Notes: generated from the sequence alone by a model not told the origin. Shown: positions 1 to 8,620, counted from the first letter of the stretch. The stretch: 64,000 nucleotides of DNA from JAXLQL01 sp046331625 (GCA_046331625.1 JAXLQL010000013.1:139727-203726); one strand, 5' to 3'. Made by a program: numbers and translations.

Positions 1-15
1 CCGGCTGCTAGTTAT

Positions 16-1080
16 CTAGGCCTCGCGATTGGCGCGATCGCGTAGGGCCTTCATGTAGCCGAGCGTGTACGCGTTGTTCGCCTGTGGATATCCGCCAGTG
101 CCGGGCACGTGATCGGGAATCACGATTCCATCGAAGTTCACTTTCTTGAGCGCGCGCATCACCTCGTACATATCCATGTAGCCGTTGTCGACGAAGGTCT
201 CGCGGAACTTCGGCAGCGGAGAGCTCACATTCCGGAAGTGTACTTTGAAGAGCTTCTTGCGGCGTCCAAACTCGGTTGCGGCTTCCACCGGGGTCTTGCC
301 CATTCCCTTCCCGCCTTCGCCCCAAGTGCCGACGCACAGACACACGCCGAAGTTCGGGCTCTTGGCGATGTCGAAGGCGCGCTCGTAGGCGGCGAAGTTG
401 GTGAACAAACGCGCCACGCCACCGAGAGGCGACACCGGCGGATCGTCGGGATGCAAGCCGATCTTGACTCCAGCCTTCTCGGCCACTGGAACAACGGCCT
501 GGATGAAGTTGGTGAAGGTCTTCCAGACATGATCGGCCGAGTATTCGCGATCGAACGAGTTCTTCAACGTGCGCGCCACCGCCACATCGAACTCGCGCGT
601 CTGCGCCTGCCCGCGCGTGGTGCCCGCCGAAGTGGCGTAGAAGCCCGGCGTCGGTTGGTCCTTGATGTTCGACATGTGGGCGTAGGTGGTGTAGTGAATG
701 CCCGCCTTGCCGAGGTTCGTGAGGTACTCTTTGTACTGCTCGATCTTCTTGTCGACGCCCGGCAGCCCGAGCACGATGGTGGGATCGCAGTGCAGGTCCA
801 TGATGCCGATGTTGTAGATCGCGACGCCGTTGGCTTCCAGCCGCTTCTTCGTCGACGTCATCCAATCGAGCCGGTTGTTGGCAATCGAAGTCCAGATCGA
901 GACCGCTTCGACGCCGGCATGGCGAAGCAGCGTGAGGTCCTCTTCATTCGGCTTGTCAGTGAAGAAGGTGGCGAGTTTGATTCCCGCAGGTGGCTGCGAC
1001 TGTGCAGCGGCATAGCCGAGCAGCCCCGTGGCCGTGCCAGCAGCGCCGAGGCGGAGAAAGTTTCGACGGTCAATCCTCAT
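16..1080 (-). CDS. Tat-exported mannonate dehydratase-like TIM-barrel protein
   Basis: A 354-residue protein beginning MRIDRRNFLRLGAAG, a twin-arginine signal, so it probably acts outside the cytoplasm. The body resembles UxuA/sugar-isomerase TIM barrels: a HPDDPP segment, CVGTWGEGG, KVHFRNV and a C-terminal IVIPDHVPG strand. UxuA dehydrates D-mannonate in the cytoplasm, so an exported relative may act on a different sugar acid. Reading can continue upstream to 1143, but the Tat start at 1080 is the natural one. It is divergent from the lipoprotein at 1137. Family is fairly sure; substrate is not known. Confidence 0.75.
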   Translation of the reverse strand: MRIDRRNFLRLGAAGTATGLLGYAAAQSQPPAGIKLATFFTDKPNEEDLTLLRHAGVEAVSIWTSIANNRLDWMTSTKKRLEANGVAIYNIGIMDLHCDPTIVLGLPGVDKKIEQYKEYLTNLGKAGIHYTTYAHMSNIKDQPTPGFYATSAGTTRGQAQTREFDVAVARTLKNSFDREYSADHVWKTFTNFIQAVVPVAEKAGVKIGLHPDDPPVSPLGGVARLFTNFAAYERAFDIAKSPNFGVCLCVGTWGEGGKGMGKTPVEAATEFGRRKKLFKVHFRNVSSPLPKFRETFVDNGYMDMYEVMRALKKVNFDGIVIPDHVPGTGGYPQANNAYTLGYMKALRDRANREA

Positions 1081-1136
1081 AGAGGAAGACTTTATCACTT
1101 CCTTGCGTGTTACGCTAATTCTCTTCGCACTTCGAT

Positions 1137-1523
1137 ATGACACGTTTCATTCTGGTTGTCGTTTCCGCCGCGATGATGATTGGATGTGGGGGCACGCAGG
1201 AGCCGGCGGCTGCTCCTGCTGCTGCAAGTGGACCTCCCACGATTAGCAAGCTGGTGCCACCGGGCACCGTCGAGAAGACGCCGTTTCAAATGCAGGCCGG
1301 CGGCAAGTCGGCGATTTCGGTGGAAGGCTCGGGATTCGCGCCTGGCTCGGCGGTCTACGCCAACGGTCAGAAGCTGACCACGGCCTTCGGCAATGCGGGT
1401 TGGGTGACCGCGGAACTTCCACCGGAACTGTTCGCGAAAGCCGGCGGAGTGGCGATCAAGGTGATGAACTCCGACGGCAAGGAGTCAAACGCGGTGGAGT
1501 TCCGCGTCTCGCCACCGCAGTAG
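1137..1523 (+). CDS. Small lipoprotein with IPT/TIG-like domain
   Basis: A 128-residue protein with a short hydrophobic leader ending in MMIGCGG, a plausible lipobox, then an Ala/Pro-rich linker and one domain of about 90 residues. That domain has the IPT/TIG pattern (ISVEGSGFAPGSAVYANGQ near the middle, IKVMNSDGKESN near the end). Such immunoglobulin-like domains are usually structural modules on surface or periplasmic proteins. It stands alone, divergent from the Tat protein at 1080 and convergent with the membrane protein ending at 1532. No enzymatic role can be assigned. Confidence 0.65.
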   Translation: MTRFILVVVSAAMMIGCGGTQEPAAAPAAASGPPTISKLVPPGTVEKTPFQMQAGGKSAISVEGSGFAPGSAVYANGQKLTTAFGNAGWVTAELPPELFAKAGGVAIKVMNSDGKESNAVEFRVSPPQ

Positions 1524-1531
1524 ACGCGCGG

Positions 1532-1813
1532 TCACGTCCGGCTGGCGAACCGCAAAAGCCAAATCACGGCGATCACGACGCCGGTGATTGCAGTGAAGAT
1601 GAGGCTGCCCCCAGCTTGGCTCTCGAGCGAGTAGACCATGGCGAGCGTCGTGGCGCCAAACGCGGCCGAGATCCAATTCCCGTGGAGGAGCGTTGCCCAT
1701 GTGCGCCCGGTTTCGCCGTTGGTGCGCCCGCGGACCAGCGCTACCGCGAGAGTCCCGATCAGGATGGACGCCATCGCCAAAGACGCGAGTGTCTGGACAC
1801 GGCCGGAACTCAT
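1532..1813 (-). CDS. Small hypothetical membrane protein
   Basis: A 93-residue protein read from the ATG at 1813; an upstream ATG at 1864 would add a polar, unlikely N-terminus. Three hydrophobic stretches are visible: about residues 8-27, a weaker one near 45-60, and a strong one at the C-terminus (LIFTAITGVVIAVIWLLRF). It therefore probably spans the inner membrane two or three times. No family is recognised. It ends 9 bases from the stop of the lipoprotein gene on the other strand. Confidence 0.5.
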   Translation of the reverse strand: MSSGRVQTLASLAMASILIGTLAVALVRGRTNGETGRTWATLLHGNWISAAFGATTLAMVYSLESQAGGSLIFTAITGVVIAVIWLLRFASRT

Positions 1814-1902
1814 TGCACCTCGGCTCGAGTGTAACTTGGAGCCGCTGCCAAGGCAATCGGGCATCCACCGGAGATCGGTTCAGGTATGATACCCGACACG
1901 GC

Positions 1903-2622
1903 ATGCGTTGCGTGACTTTGCTGCTTTCGACTTTGGCCTTGGATCTCTTGGCGGATGACAACGCCATTGGTAAGCGCCTGTTCGATGCGCACTGCGCTCC
2001 ATGTCACGGTATTGGGGGCGCTGGCGGGAGTGGTCCGGCACTGTCGAAGCTGCGGCGCGCGCCGACACCGGACGCTTTGCTGGCGGTGATCCGCGACGGA
2101 CTTCCGGGAACGGCAATGCCGCGCGGCTGGATGTTCAGCGAACGCGAACTCGGGCAGGTGGCTGGCTACGTTCGGGGGATCGGAACGGTGGCGCCGGAGC
2201 CCGTACCTGGCGACGCGGTTCGCGGAACTGCCGTCTTTGCTTCGCGCGGCTGCGGCGGGTGCCATATCGTGCGGGGGAAGGGCGATGCGTTTGGTCCGGA
2301 GCTGACGGAGATTGGCGCGCAGCGGTCGCCCAGGCACTTGCGCGAGTCGCTGTTGAAGCCGGCGGCGAGTTTTCCTGACGGGTTCTTGATGGTGCGCGCC
2401 GTCGCGGGCGGACGAACGGTGGAAGGCATTCGCATCACCGAGGACACGTTCACGATCCAGATTCTCGACCGGACGCGCCGCATTCACTCGTTCCGCAAAG
2501 CTGCGTTGGCGAAGTTGGAACGTTTAGCTGGGCAGAGTCCGATGCCTGGATACGCCGATTTACCGACAGAGGAATTGCAGAACTTGGTAGCCTATCTGGT
2601 TTCACTCCGGGGTGGGCAGTGA
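1903..2622 (+). CDS. Exported diheme cytochrome c
   Basis: A 239-residue protein with a hydrophobic leader (MRCVTLLLSTLALDLLAD) and two CxxCH heme-attachment motifs: CAPCH at residues 31-35 and CGGCH at 117-121. The open frame extends upstream to 1693, but the ATG at 1903 gives the signal sequence. The gene lies about 80 bases upstream of a PQQ-dependent dehydrogenase, so it is the likely periplasmic electron acceptor of that enzyme. Diheme modules of this kind pass electrons from quinoproteins to the respiratory chain. Family is clear; pairing is inferred from position. Confidence 0.8.
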   Translation: MRCVTLLLSTLALDLLADDNAIGKRLFDAHCAPCHGIGGAGGSGPALSKLRRAPTPDALLAVIRDGLPGTAMPRGWMFSERELGQVAGYVRGIGTVAPEPVPGDAVRGTAVFASRGCGGCHIVRGKGDAFGPELTEIGAQRSPRHLRESLLKPAASFPDGFLMVRAVAGGRTVEGIRITEDTFTIQILDRTRRIHSFRKAALAKLERLAGQSPMPGYADLPTEELQNLVAYLVSLRGGQ

Positions 2623-2636
2623 GAGCCGGTAAAAAC

Positions 2637-2682
2637 GGCGGGACTGAAGTCCCGCGCAGGCTAAAGCCTGCCCCACACGGAG
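2637..2682. repeat. REP-like double hairpin upstream of the PQQ gene
   Basis: Two adjacent palindromes, cgggactgaagtcccg and gcaggctaaagcctgc, followed by cccacacgg. The same pair recurs at 25.7-26.0 and 28.8-29.2 kb. It lies in the gap between the cytochrome and PQQ genes, and any start upstream of 2700 would wrongly translate it. Confidence 0.8.
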
Positions 2683-2699
2683 AGGCAATTACTAGATTG

Positions 2700-4271
2700 A
2701 TGATTTGGCTGGCGCTGGCCTCGTTGCCGCTGATGGCGCAGGTGAGCTTCGAGCAGTTGAGAACCGGCGATCTCGAACGCGGCAACTGGCTCACGTACTC
2801 CGGCAACTTCGCAGCGCACCGCTATTCTCCGCTGCGTGAGATCACGCCGGCCAATGCCGCCCAACTGAAAGTCATCTGGACCTACCAGACCAAGAATCCA
2901 GGCTTGGTGCAGATGACGCCGATCGCGGCCGACGGGATCCTTTACGTCACCGAACCTCCGAGCACCGTGGCCGCGCTCGACGCGCGCACGGGACGACGGT
3001 TGTGGCGCTGGGAGCGTCCGCTACCGGCAGACCTCAAGACCATCGGCTTCTATCGGGTGAATCGCGGCGTAGCGATTCTCGGCGACAAGGTGTACGTTGG
3101 CACGCTCGACAATCACTTGGTGGCGCTCGATACGAAGTCCGGTGCGATTCGCTGGGACAGCGTAGTGGCCGACTACAAAGAAGGCTACTCGATCACAGCC
3201 GCGCCGCTCGCCATCCGCGACAAGATCATGGTGGGCATCGCGGGAGGCGAAGCGGGGATTCGCGGATTCGTCGACGCGTTCGACGCCAAGACCGGCCAAC
3301 ACTCCTGGCGCCTCTGGACCGTTCCCGCCAAGGGCGAGCCCGGCAGCGAAACGTGGGCGGGGGAATCGTGGAAGTACGGCGCCGCCACCACGTGGGTCAC
3401 GGGCTCGTACGATCCTGACCTGAACTTGATCTACTGGGGCACGGGTAATCCCGGTCCTGATTTCAACGGCGACGCCCGAGCCGGAGACAACCTCTACGCG
3501 TGTTCGCTCCTGGCCATTGACGCCGATACCGGAAAGCTCCGTTGGTATTTCCAGTTCACGCCGCATGACACGCACGATTGGGATGCCACGCAGATTCCCG
3601 TGTTGGTAGACGTGACGGTGAGAGGGCGCTTGCGCAAAGCGGTGCTGGTGGCCAATCGCAACGGCTTCTACTACGTGCTTGACCGTGCAACCGGCGAGTT
3701 CCTCCACGGCGTGCCCTATGTGAAGCAGACCTGGGCGAAAGGGCTGGATGATCGCGGACGGCCGATTGTGATTCCGGGTACGGATCCAACGGAAGAAGGC
3801 GTGCTCGTTTGGCCCAGCCTCCACGGTGGAACGAATTGGTTCAGCCCATCGTACAGTCCGGCCACGAAGCTGTTTTATGTGGCGGCGCGCGAGATGGCGT
3901 CGCACTATTTCAAGGGCGAGGCGGAGTTCAAGCCGCTGACGTTCTTCGGGGGCGGAGGTGAGCGCGCGCTGCCGCCGGATCAGGCTTGGGGCGCGATTCG
4001 CGCGCTCGATCCGGCCACGGGAAAGATGGCGTGGGAATTTCGGTTGCAGACGCCACCGTGGTCCGGCGTGATGGCCACGGGCGGAGGATTGGTGTTCAGC
4101 GGCGCAGTGGAAGGCAACTTCTTCGCGCTCGACGCACGCACAGGAAAGCCGCTCTGGGACTTTCAATCGGGCGGCGACATGCGAACCAACCCGATGTCGT
4201 TCCTGGTAGACGGCCGCCAACGAGTCGCGATGAGCGCTGGGGCTACGCTCTTCGTGTTCGGGCTGCCGTGA
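2700..4271 (+). CDS. PQQ-dependent dehydrogenase (quinoprotein)
   Basis: A 523-residue exported protein starting MIWLALASLPLMAQ, a signal peptide; upstream starts translate the REP-like repeat. Repeated beta-propeller blades of the form ALDARTG+LW are visible throughout (for example ALDTKSGAIRWD and AIDADTGKLRWYF), as in methanol/glucose/alcohol quinoproteins. The segment HDTHDWDAT carries the aspartate expected in the active site. It has no cytochrome domain of its own; the diheme cytochrome just upstream probably supplies it. It is shorter than most alcohol dehydrogenases of this class (about 600 residues). Substrate unknown. Confidence 0.82.
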   Translation: MIWLALASLPLMAQVSFEQLRTGDLERGNWLTYSGNFAAHRYSPLREITPANAAQLKVIWTYQTKNPGLVQMTPIAADGILYVTEPPSTVAALDARTGRRLWRWERPLPADLKTIGFYRVNRGVAILGDKVYVGTLDNHLVALDTKSGAIRWDSVVADYKEGYSITAAPLAIRDKIMVGIAGGEAGIRGFVDAFDAKTGQHSWRLWTVPAKGEPGSETWAGESWKYGAATTWVTGSYDPDLNLIYWGTGNPGPDFNGDARAGDNLYACSLLAIDADTGKLRWYFQFTPHDTHDWDATQIPVLVDVTVRGRLRKAVLVANRNGFYYVLDRATGEFLHGVPYVKQTWAKGLDDRGRPIVIPGTDPTEEGVLVWPSLHGGTNWFSPSYSPATKLFYVAAREMASHYFKGEAEFKPLTFFGGGGERALPPDQAWGAIRALDPATGKMAWEFRLQTPPWSGVMATGGGLVFSGAVEGNFFALDARTGKPLWDFQSGGDMRTNPMSFLVDGRQRVAMSAGATLFVFGLP

Positions 4272-4272
4272 A

Positions 4273-5061
4273 CTACTCCTTGGTATCGACGAAGTTCACG
4301 AGCGGCTTCTTCTCTTCGAGCAGCATTTGTTCCCACGAGCCGTAGCTCGGGTTGGGAAGGATGATCCACTTGGTGCCCCAGTTGGCGGCGAAGGGCCGCG
4401 CGAGTTCGAGCCGGCGCGTGTAAGAAACGCGTATGCCCGGCATGAAGTCTCCGAGATCGTCGCCGACGAGCATCAGGATTCGATACTTCGTTGCGATCTC
4501 GGCGCGGCGCGTGCCTTTGTCCGAGGTCCAGTTCGGCTTCTCGCCGCGGCAGAGCACAGTGTCTTCGTCATCAGCGAGCGGGAAGCCATGGCGCTTGAGG
4601 TTCCCGCGCGTGGCAGTTTCCTGCGAGGCTTCGCGGTTGGTGACGAAGAAGACGCGTACTTTCTTCGAAGCCGCGTATTGGCAGAATTGCACGGCGCCCG
4701 GGATCGGTTCCGCTTTCGCTTCCATCACCCACTTGTTGAAAGTGTCGAGCACGAAGCCGGTTCCGTTGCGAACTTGCCGCGCCTGACCGGGGATGTTGTC
4801 GAGCACGGTCTCATCGATATCGAGCACGATCGCCGGCGGAAGCTTCGAGAAGTTGCCCTTCTGTTCGAGCGCGGCGGTGGATCGCTTGTCTTTCAGCGCG
4901 CGGTCGAAGGCGCCGCGGGCGACATGGTAGGCCTGTTCACAGAGGCCTCGCCACTCGGGAGCAGTCTGCGTCCAGAGCGTGGGAATGAGCTTCAGGTTGC
5001 CGTTGGCCGCATCCTGCGCGAAGGCAGCAGCAGCGAGCAAAAAGAGCGCTAGGAATCTCAT
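4273..5061 (-). CDS. HAD-type acid phosphatase, class B / lipoprotein e(P4)-like
   Basis: A 262-residue exported protein with signal peptide MRFLALFLLAAAAFAQ. The HAD nucleophile motif DIDETVLDN follows a conserved Trp-rich N-terminal part, with FFVTNRE as motif II and LMLVGDDLGDF as motif IV. This is the layout of class B acid phosphatases and of lipoprotein e(P4), which dephosphorylate nucleotides outside the cytoplasm. No lipobox cysteine is present, so it is likely soluble and periplasmic. It is convergent with the PQQ gene, with a single base between the stop codons. Confidence 0.82.
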   Translation of the reverse strand: MRFLALFLLAAAAFAQDAANGNLKLIPTLWTQTAPEWRGLCEQAYHVARGAFDRALKDKRSTAALEQKGNFSKLPPAIVLDIDETVLDNIPGQARQVRNGTGFVLDTFNKWVMEAKAEPIPGAVQFCQYAASKKVRVFFVTNREASQETATRGNLKRHGFPLADDEDTVLCRGEKPNWTSDKGTRRAEIATKYRILMLVGDDLGDFMPGIRVSYTRRLELARPFAANWGTKWIILPNPSYGSWEQMLLEEKKPLVNFVDTKE

Positions 5062-5072
5062 GCACTGACAGG

Positions 5073-5567
5073 CTAGCAAACACCTTCATGCCGCAGTAGC
5101 CACTCTTTCACGGCAAGTCCGCCTGCGTATCCGGTGAGCTTGCCGTTGGCGCCCACCACGCGATGGCAGGGTTGGATGATCGCAATTGGGTTGAGCGAAT
5201 TAGCAAGCCCCACGGCACGCGCCGCGTTCGGCCGGCCGAGGTGCACGGCGAGAGCTCCGTAGGTCGCCGTCTGGCCCGGCGGGATCTGGCGGAGTGCGTT
5301 CCAAACAAGTCTCTGGAAGTCTGTTCCGGGCGCGTCGACAGGAACTCGATCCACGGCGCGAGTGTCACCAGCGAGGTAAGCCACGATGGCCGCTCGGAAC
5401 GGGCTCTTGCCAGGAGCGAGTTCGTGTGGTCCGAACCCAGAGTCGAGGAGACGGTGCATGCGCGCTTCGAAGCCTTCATAGTCGAGCGCGCAGACGGCTT
5501 GTGGCGTCGATACCAGCAGGATCGTGCCGGCCTCGAACGGAATGCGATCGAGAGTGAAGCGGGTCAT
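5073..5567 (-). CDS. ogt: Methylated-DNA--protein-cysteine methyltransferase (MGMT/Ogt)
   Basis: A 164-residue suicide methyltransferase that removes O6-alkyl groups from guanine. The active-site motif PCHRV is near residue 131, preceded by the helix-turn-helix-like RAVGLANSLNP. The start at 5567 overlaps the stop of the Ada/AlkA fusion by four bases (ATGA), so the two are translationally coupled. In E. coli Ada this activity is fused to the regulatory domain; here it is a separate polypeptide. Its last residue is a cysteine (HEGVC). Confidence 0.9.
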   Translation of the reverse strand: MTRFTLDRIPFEAGTILLVSTPQAVCALDYEGFEARMHRLLDSGFGPHELAPGKSPFRAAIVAYLAGDTRAVDRVPVDAPGTDFQRLVWNALRQIPPGQTATYGALAVHLGRPNAARAVGLANSLNPIAIIQPCHRVVGANGKLTGYAGGLAVKEWLLRHEGVC

Positions 5568-6946
5568 GCGAGTTTCTCCCAAAGCGCCATGGCGGCGTAG
5601 GCTCGCCAAGGCCGCCACTGTTCCGCGCGCTTGGCGACATCGTTACCGCCCGCCTTGCGTAGTGCGAGATCCGTTGCGGGAAACGCATCCGGTTCACGGA
5701 GGGCACGCATGGCGATGTAGTGGGCGGTCCACGGGCCGATGCCGTCGAGTTCGCACAGAGCGGCGATGGCATCCTCGAGGCTCGCATAGCCTTCGAAGCG
5801 AAGCTTGCCACTCTCGGCTGCGCGTGCGAGCGACTGGAGAAATTCCGCGCGAGCCGAGGTGAGCCCGATTTGGCGGAGGTCCACGGTGGCGAGCTTTGCT
5901 GCGGTGGGGAATAGCCGCGCCGCCCCGGCGTCTGGCAACGGATCTCCGAAGCGCTCGGCAATGCGGCCGGCGAAGGTGGTGGCTGCGGCCACCGAGATCT
6001 GCTGTCCCAATACGGCGCGCACCGTGAGCTCGAACGGATCCCAAGCGCCGGGCACGCGAATCCCGGGCGTAGGGTCGAGTTCGGCGAGCACTTCGCCAAT
6101 CGGGCCCGTGGCCGCATTCACATCGAAGATGCGGCCTACGCGCTCGATGGTTTCGCGGAGGCCCGCGAGATCAGAGAGCTCCACGGACACGGGCAACTGC
6201 GCGCCCACCGGTGGCCGCACTTCGACGGAGCCGGTGATGTCGCCAAGCCGCACGGTTCGGCGATATCGCTCGGGCGTCACGGACTCCACACCGGGGATCG
6301 CCCGCGCCGAGAGAAAGCGAATGATGCCGGACCAATGGTAGGGAGTGGTGACCGGAATTGCGAGATCAATGCGCCCTCGCGTGGCGGTGCGCGTGCGGCG
6401 GAGTTCGCGAGGGCTCATTCGATAGGCTTGCCGCATGGAGGCATGAAAGCGCCGGGTGCTCGCGAAGCCCGAGGCGAAGGCGACTTCTTCGAGCGGCAGA
6501 TCGGTCTCTTGGATGAGGCGCTTGGCGAAGAGCACGCGGCGGGTCTGCGCTACAGCCAGGGGCGATGCGCCGAGGTGTTCCTGAAACAGGCGGCGCAGGT
6601 GCCGCTCACCGACTCCGACGCGCTCGGCAAGGCGTTCCACCGATCCCTCATCGAGCGCACCCTCGTGAATCAGCCGAAGGGCGCGATGGACCGTGGCAGG
6701 GGCACCGAGCCATGCGGGACTGTCGGGCGCGACTTCGGGGCGGCAACGCAGGCAGGGGCGGAATCCGGCGTCAAGCGCGGCGGCCGCGGAAGGAAAGAAA
6801 CAGCAGTTCTTCCGGAGCGGAGGACGCGCGGGACATACGGGGCGGCAGAAGATTCGGGTGGTCTTGACGGCGACGAAAAAGACACCGTCGAATCGAGGGT
6901 CTCGCGATGCGAGCGCTCGGAAGCAAGCCTCAGGGTCGCGCCACAT
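5564..6946 (-). CDS. Ada regulatory domain fused to AlkA 3-methyladenine DNA glycosylase
   Basis: A 460-residue fusion. Residues 1-75 are the Ada metal-binding domain, with Cys34, Cys38, Cys65 and Cys68 spaced exactly as Cys38/42/69/72 of E. coli Ada. About 80-180 form an AraC-type DNA-binding domain (two helix-turn-helices, FASTRRFHASMRQAYRMSP). About 190-460 are AlkA, with GIGPWTA and the catalytic aspartate in FPATDLAL. Ada methylated on its domain cysteine activates repair genes; AlkA excises alkylated purines. The start at 6946 leaves an 84-base divergent gap to the pirin gene. Other reading frames extend upstream to 7333 but lack homology. Confidence 0.9.
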   Translation of the reverse strand: MWRDPEACFRALASRDPRFDGVFFVAVKTTRIFCRPVCPARPPLRKNCCFFPSAAAALDAGFRPCLRCRPEVAPDSPAWLGAPATVHRALRLIHEGALDEGSVERLAERVGVGERHLRRLFQEHLGASPLAVAQTRRVLFAKRLIQETDLPLEEVAFASGFASTRRFHASMRQAYRMSPRELRRTRTATRGRIDLAIPVTTPYHWSGIIRFLSARAIPGVESVTPERYRRTVRLGDITGSVEVRPPVGAQLPVSVELSDLAGLRETIERVGRIFDVNAATGPIGEVLAELDPTPGIRVPGAWDPFELTVRAVLGQQISVAAATTFAGRIAERFGDPLPDAGAARLFPTAAKLATVDLRQIGLTSARAEFLQSLARAAESGKLRFEGYASLEDAIAALCELDGIGPWTAHYIAMRALREPDAFPATDLALRKAGGNDVAKRAEQWRPWRAYAAMALWEKLA

Positions 6947-7030
6947 GAGCCTAGTATGACCGAAACCGTGCAGCGGACCTGCCATTTTCGGACGCGACCT
7001 TTTCGCGGTCCGCTGCATCCTATCGGGAGA

Positions 7031-7729
7031 ATGATTACGATACGGCCTTCCAATGAACGGGGCCACTCCAACCTGGGATGGCTCGATTCGCGCTTCAGCT
7101 TCTCTTTCGCCGACTACTACGATCCGCGGCACATGGGCTTTCGGAGCCTGCGCGTGATCAACGACGATCTGGTGGCCGCGGGCGCGGGATTCCCCATGCA
7201 TCCGCATCGCGACATGGAGATCATTACTTACATGGTGTATGGCGCGCTGGTGCACAAAGACTCGATGGGGAATGGAGCGACCATCAACGAGGGCGAGGTG
7301 CAGCGGATGACGGCGGGAACGGGGATCCTGCACAGCGAGTTCAATCCGCTGGACAAGGGAACCACGCGGTTGCTGCAGATCTGGATCGTGCCGCGCGAGC
7401 GCGGGCTGACGCCAAGCTATGACCAGAAGCTATTCGCTGCGGAGCGAAAGCAAGGCAAGCTGCTCATGATCGCGTCACCGGATGGGCGCGACGGGTCCAT
7501 GCGGATCGAGCAGGATGTGACGTTGTTCGCCTCGCGTCTCGCGGCTGGCGAGGCGGTGCGGTATGTGCTCGCGCCGGGGCGTCATGCTTGGGTGCAGGTA
7601 GTCCGCGGTGGCGTCAGCGTGAACGGGAACGAACTGGCTGAGGGAGATGGAGCCGCGGTAAGCGACGAGTCGAGCCTCGAGTTCCGCGCGGCTACTGAGG
7701 CGGAGTTTCTGCTGTTCGACCTGAATTGA
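7031..7729 (+). CDS. Pirin-family bicupin protein (YhaK/YhhW-like)
   Basis: A 232-residue pirin. The N-terminal cupin carries the metal ligands in MHPHRDMEIITYMV (His-X-His...Glu) and HSEFNP, as in E. coli YhhW, a quercetinase-like protein. The C-terminal cupin is the usual degenerate one. The start at 7031 follows a GGGAGA ribosome-binding site. It is divergent from the Ada/AlkA gene. Its last 38 bases overlap, on the opposite strand, the truncated Uma2 gene. A partial copy of its 3' end survives at 8424-8620. Biological role of pirins is variable; none is assigned. Confidence 0.88.
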   Translation: MITIRPSNERGHSNLGWLDSRFSFSFADYYDPRHMGFRSLRVINDDLVAAGAGFPMHPHRDMEIITYMVYGALVHKDSMGNGATINEGEVQRMTAGTGILHSEFNPLDKGTTRLLQIWIVPRERGLTPSYDQKLFAAERKQGKLLMIASPDGRDGSMRIEQDVTLFASRLAAGEAVRYVLAPGRHAWVQVVRGGVSVNGNELAEGDGAAVSDESSLEFRAATEAEFLLFDLN

Positions 7730-8207
7730 GAGGCACGCCCGCGTAGATCTCTGCGAGGGGAATCGAGATGCCGAGGGACTCGAAGGTTACAGTGGCGTTG
7801 AGGTCTTCGACCGTGGTGATGGTCCACATCTTGCCACGGTCCCTACGGGTGACCTCTATCCAGGGCTCGTCTTTCGAAACGATCGCGCATTCCTGGACCG
7901 ACGGTACGTTGCGGTACAACCATCCTTTCAAACCGTAGTCGCCCTGTACGGCAAACGGCGAGACGACATCGGCAACGATTCTGGGATTGGTGAACGCACC
8001 AGGGTCTTCGGCGGAGTACTGCACCTGTCCAGAGATTACGAACAGGTCAGGGTAGGCAAAGCCCGCGGCTGGAGCCCGGAGACGAGCCGAACCGATCCCG
8101 ACGCGACAGTCTCTTCCCTTCAGGCGGGCCGAGAGAGCAGCACCGAAGTTCGCAGTGATCATCGAGCGCGGTAGAGAACTAATGATTTCAGGAGAAGCAT
8201 TCACCAC
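7692..8207 (-). CDS. Uma2-like protein, N-terminally truncated copy
   Basis: A 171-residue paralogue of the Uma2 protein at 8550-9182, missing about the first 36 residues (it begins at the equivalent of IVNSFSHS). Uma2 (DUF820) proteins have a PD-(D/E)XK nuclease-like fold. The copy keeps YPDLFVISG, but the second motif reads NPRIVADVVSPFA where the intact copy has NPKVIVEVLYPST, so the acidic Glu is Asp and the PST signature is lost. It is probably a decaying pseudogene although the frame is open. It arose by the local tandem duplication. Confidence 0.6.
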   Translation of the reverse strand: MVNASPEIISSLPRSMITANFGAALSARLKGRDCRVGIGSARLRAPAAGFAYPDLFVISGQVQYSAEDPGAFTNPRIVADVVSPFAVQGDYGLKGWLYRNVPSVQECAIVSKDEPWIEVTRRDRGKMWTITTVEDLNATVTFESLGISIPLAEIYAGVPLNSGRTAETPPQ

Positions 8208-8258
8208 GATACGCCCATCTTATCGTCGCCAACTCCGCGACCGTGTCAGAGTGTTCTC

Positions 8259-8353
8259 ATAAAATCGCTCAGGCTTCTCGCCACGGCCTCGCTCACATGG
8301 CCAGATGACCGATCCGCTCACCATGAAGGGCCTCGAGACCGCGCCTGGACTAG
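8259..8353 (+). pseudogene. 5' stub of the heme-binding dehydrogenase gene
   Basis: Matches the first 95 bases of the gene at 9231. The start codon has changed from ATG to ATA, and a base is missing near 8297 (acatggccag versus gccatggcccag), shifting the frame. The similarity stops at about 8353, which marks the duplication junction. Confidence 0.8.
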
Positions 8354-8359
8354 TCGCAG

Positions 8360-8423
8360 AGCGCGGTGGACCGTGGTGGTGGCTCCGAGCCAGGCCGGTG
8401 AGTCGCGCGGCTTCCGGACGGCA
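8360..8423 (-). pseudogene. Fragment of the Ada/AlkA gene
   Basis: Diverged copy of 6681-6745 (shared blocks include tggaccgtgg and ccgagcca), equivalent to the linker after the Ada cysteine domain. It sits directly after the dehydrogenase stub, so it identifies the other edge of the duplicated unit. It is non-coding. Confidence 0.6.
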
Positions 8424-8620
8424 GGGTCCATGCGGATCGAGCAGGATGCAGTATGCGCTCGCGCCGGGGCGGCATGGTTGGGTGCAGGTGGTCCGCGGTG
8501 GCGTCAGCGTGAACGGGAACCGAACTGGCGGAGGGAGATGGCGCAGCAGTCAGCGGCGAGTCGAACCTCGAGTTCTGCGCGGCGACCGGGGCCGAGTTTC
8601 TTCTGTTCGATCTGAATTGA
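8424..8620 (+). pseudogene. 3' fragment of the pirin gene
   Basis: Copy of the pirin 3' end. gggtccatgcggatcgagca is shared with 7493-7512; about 40 bases are then deleted, and the match resumes at tatgcgctcgcgccggggcg. The copy ends in the same ctgaattga. It has no start, and an extra base near 8521 (gggaaccgaactgg versus gggaacgaactgg) breaks the frame. Confidence 0.8.
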
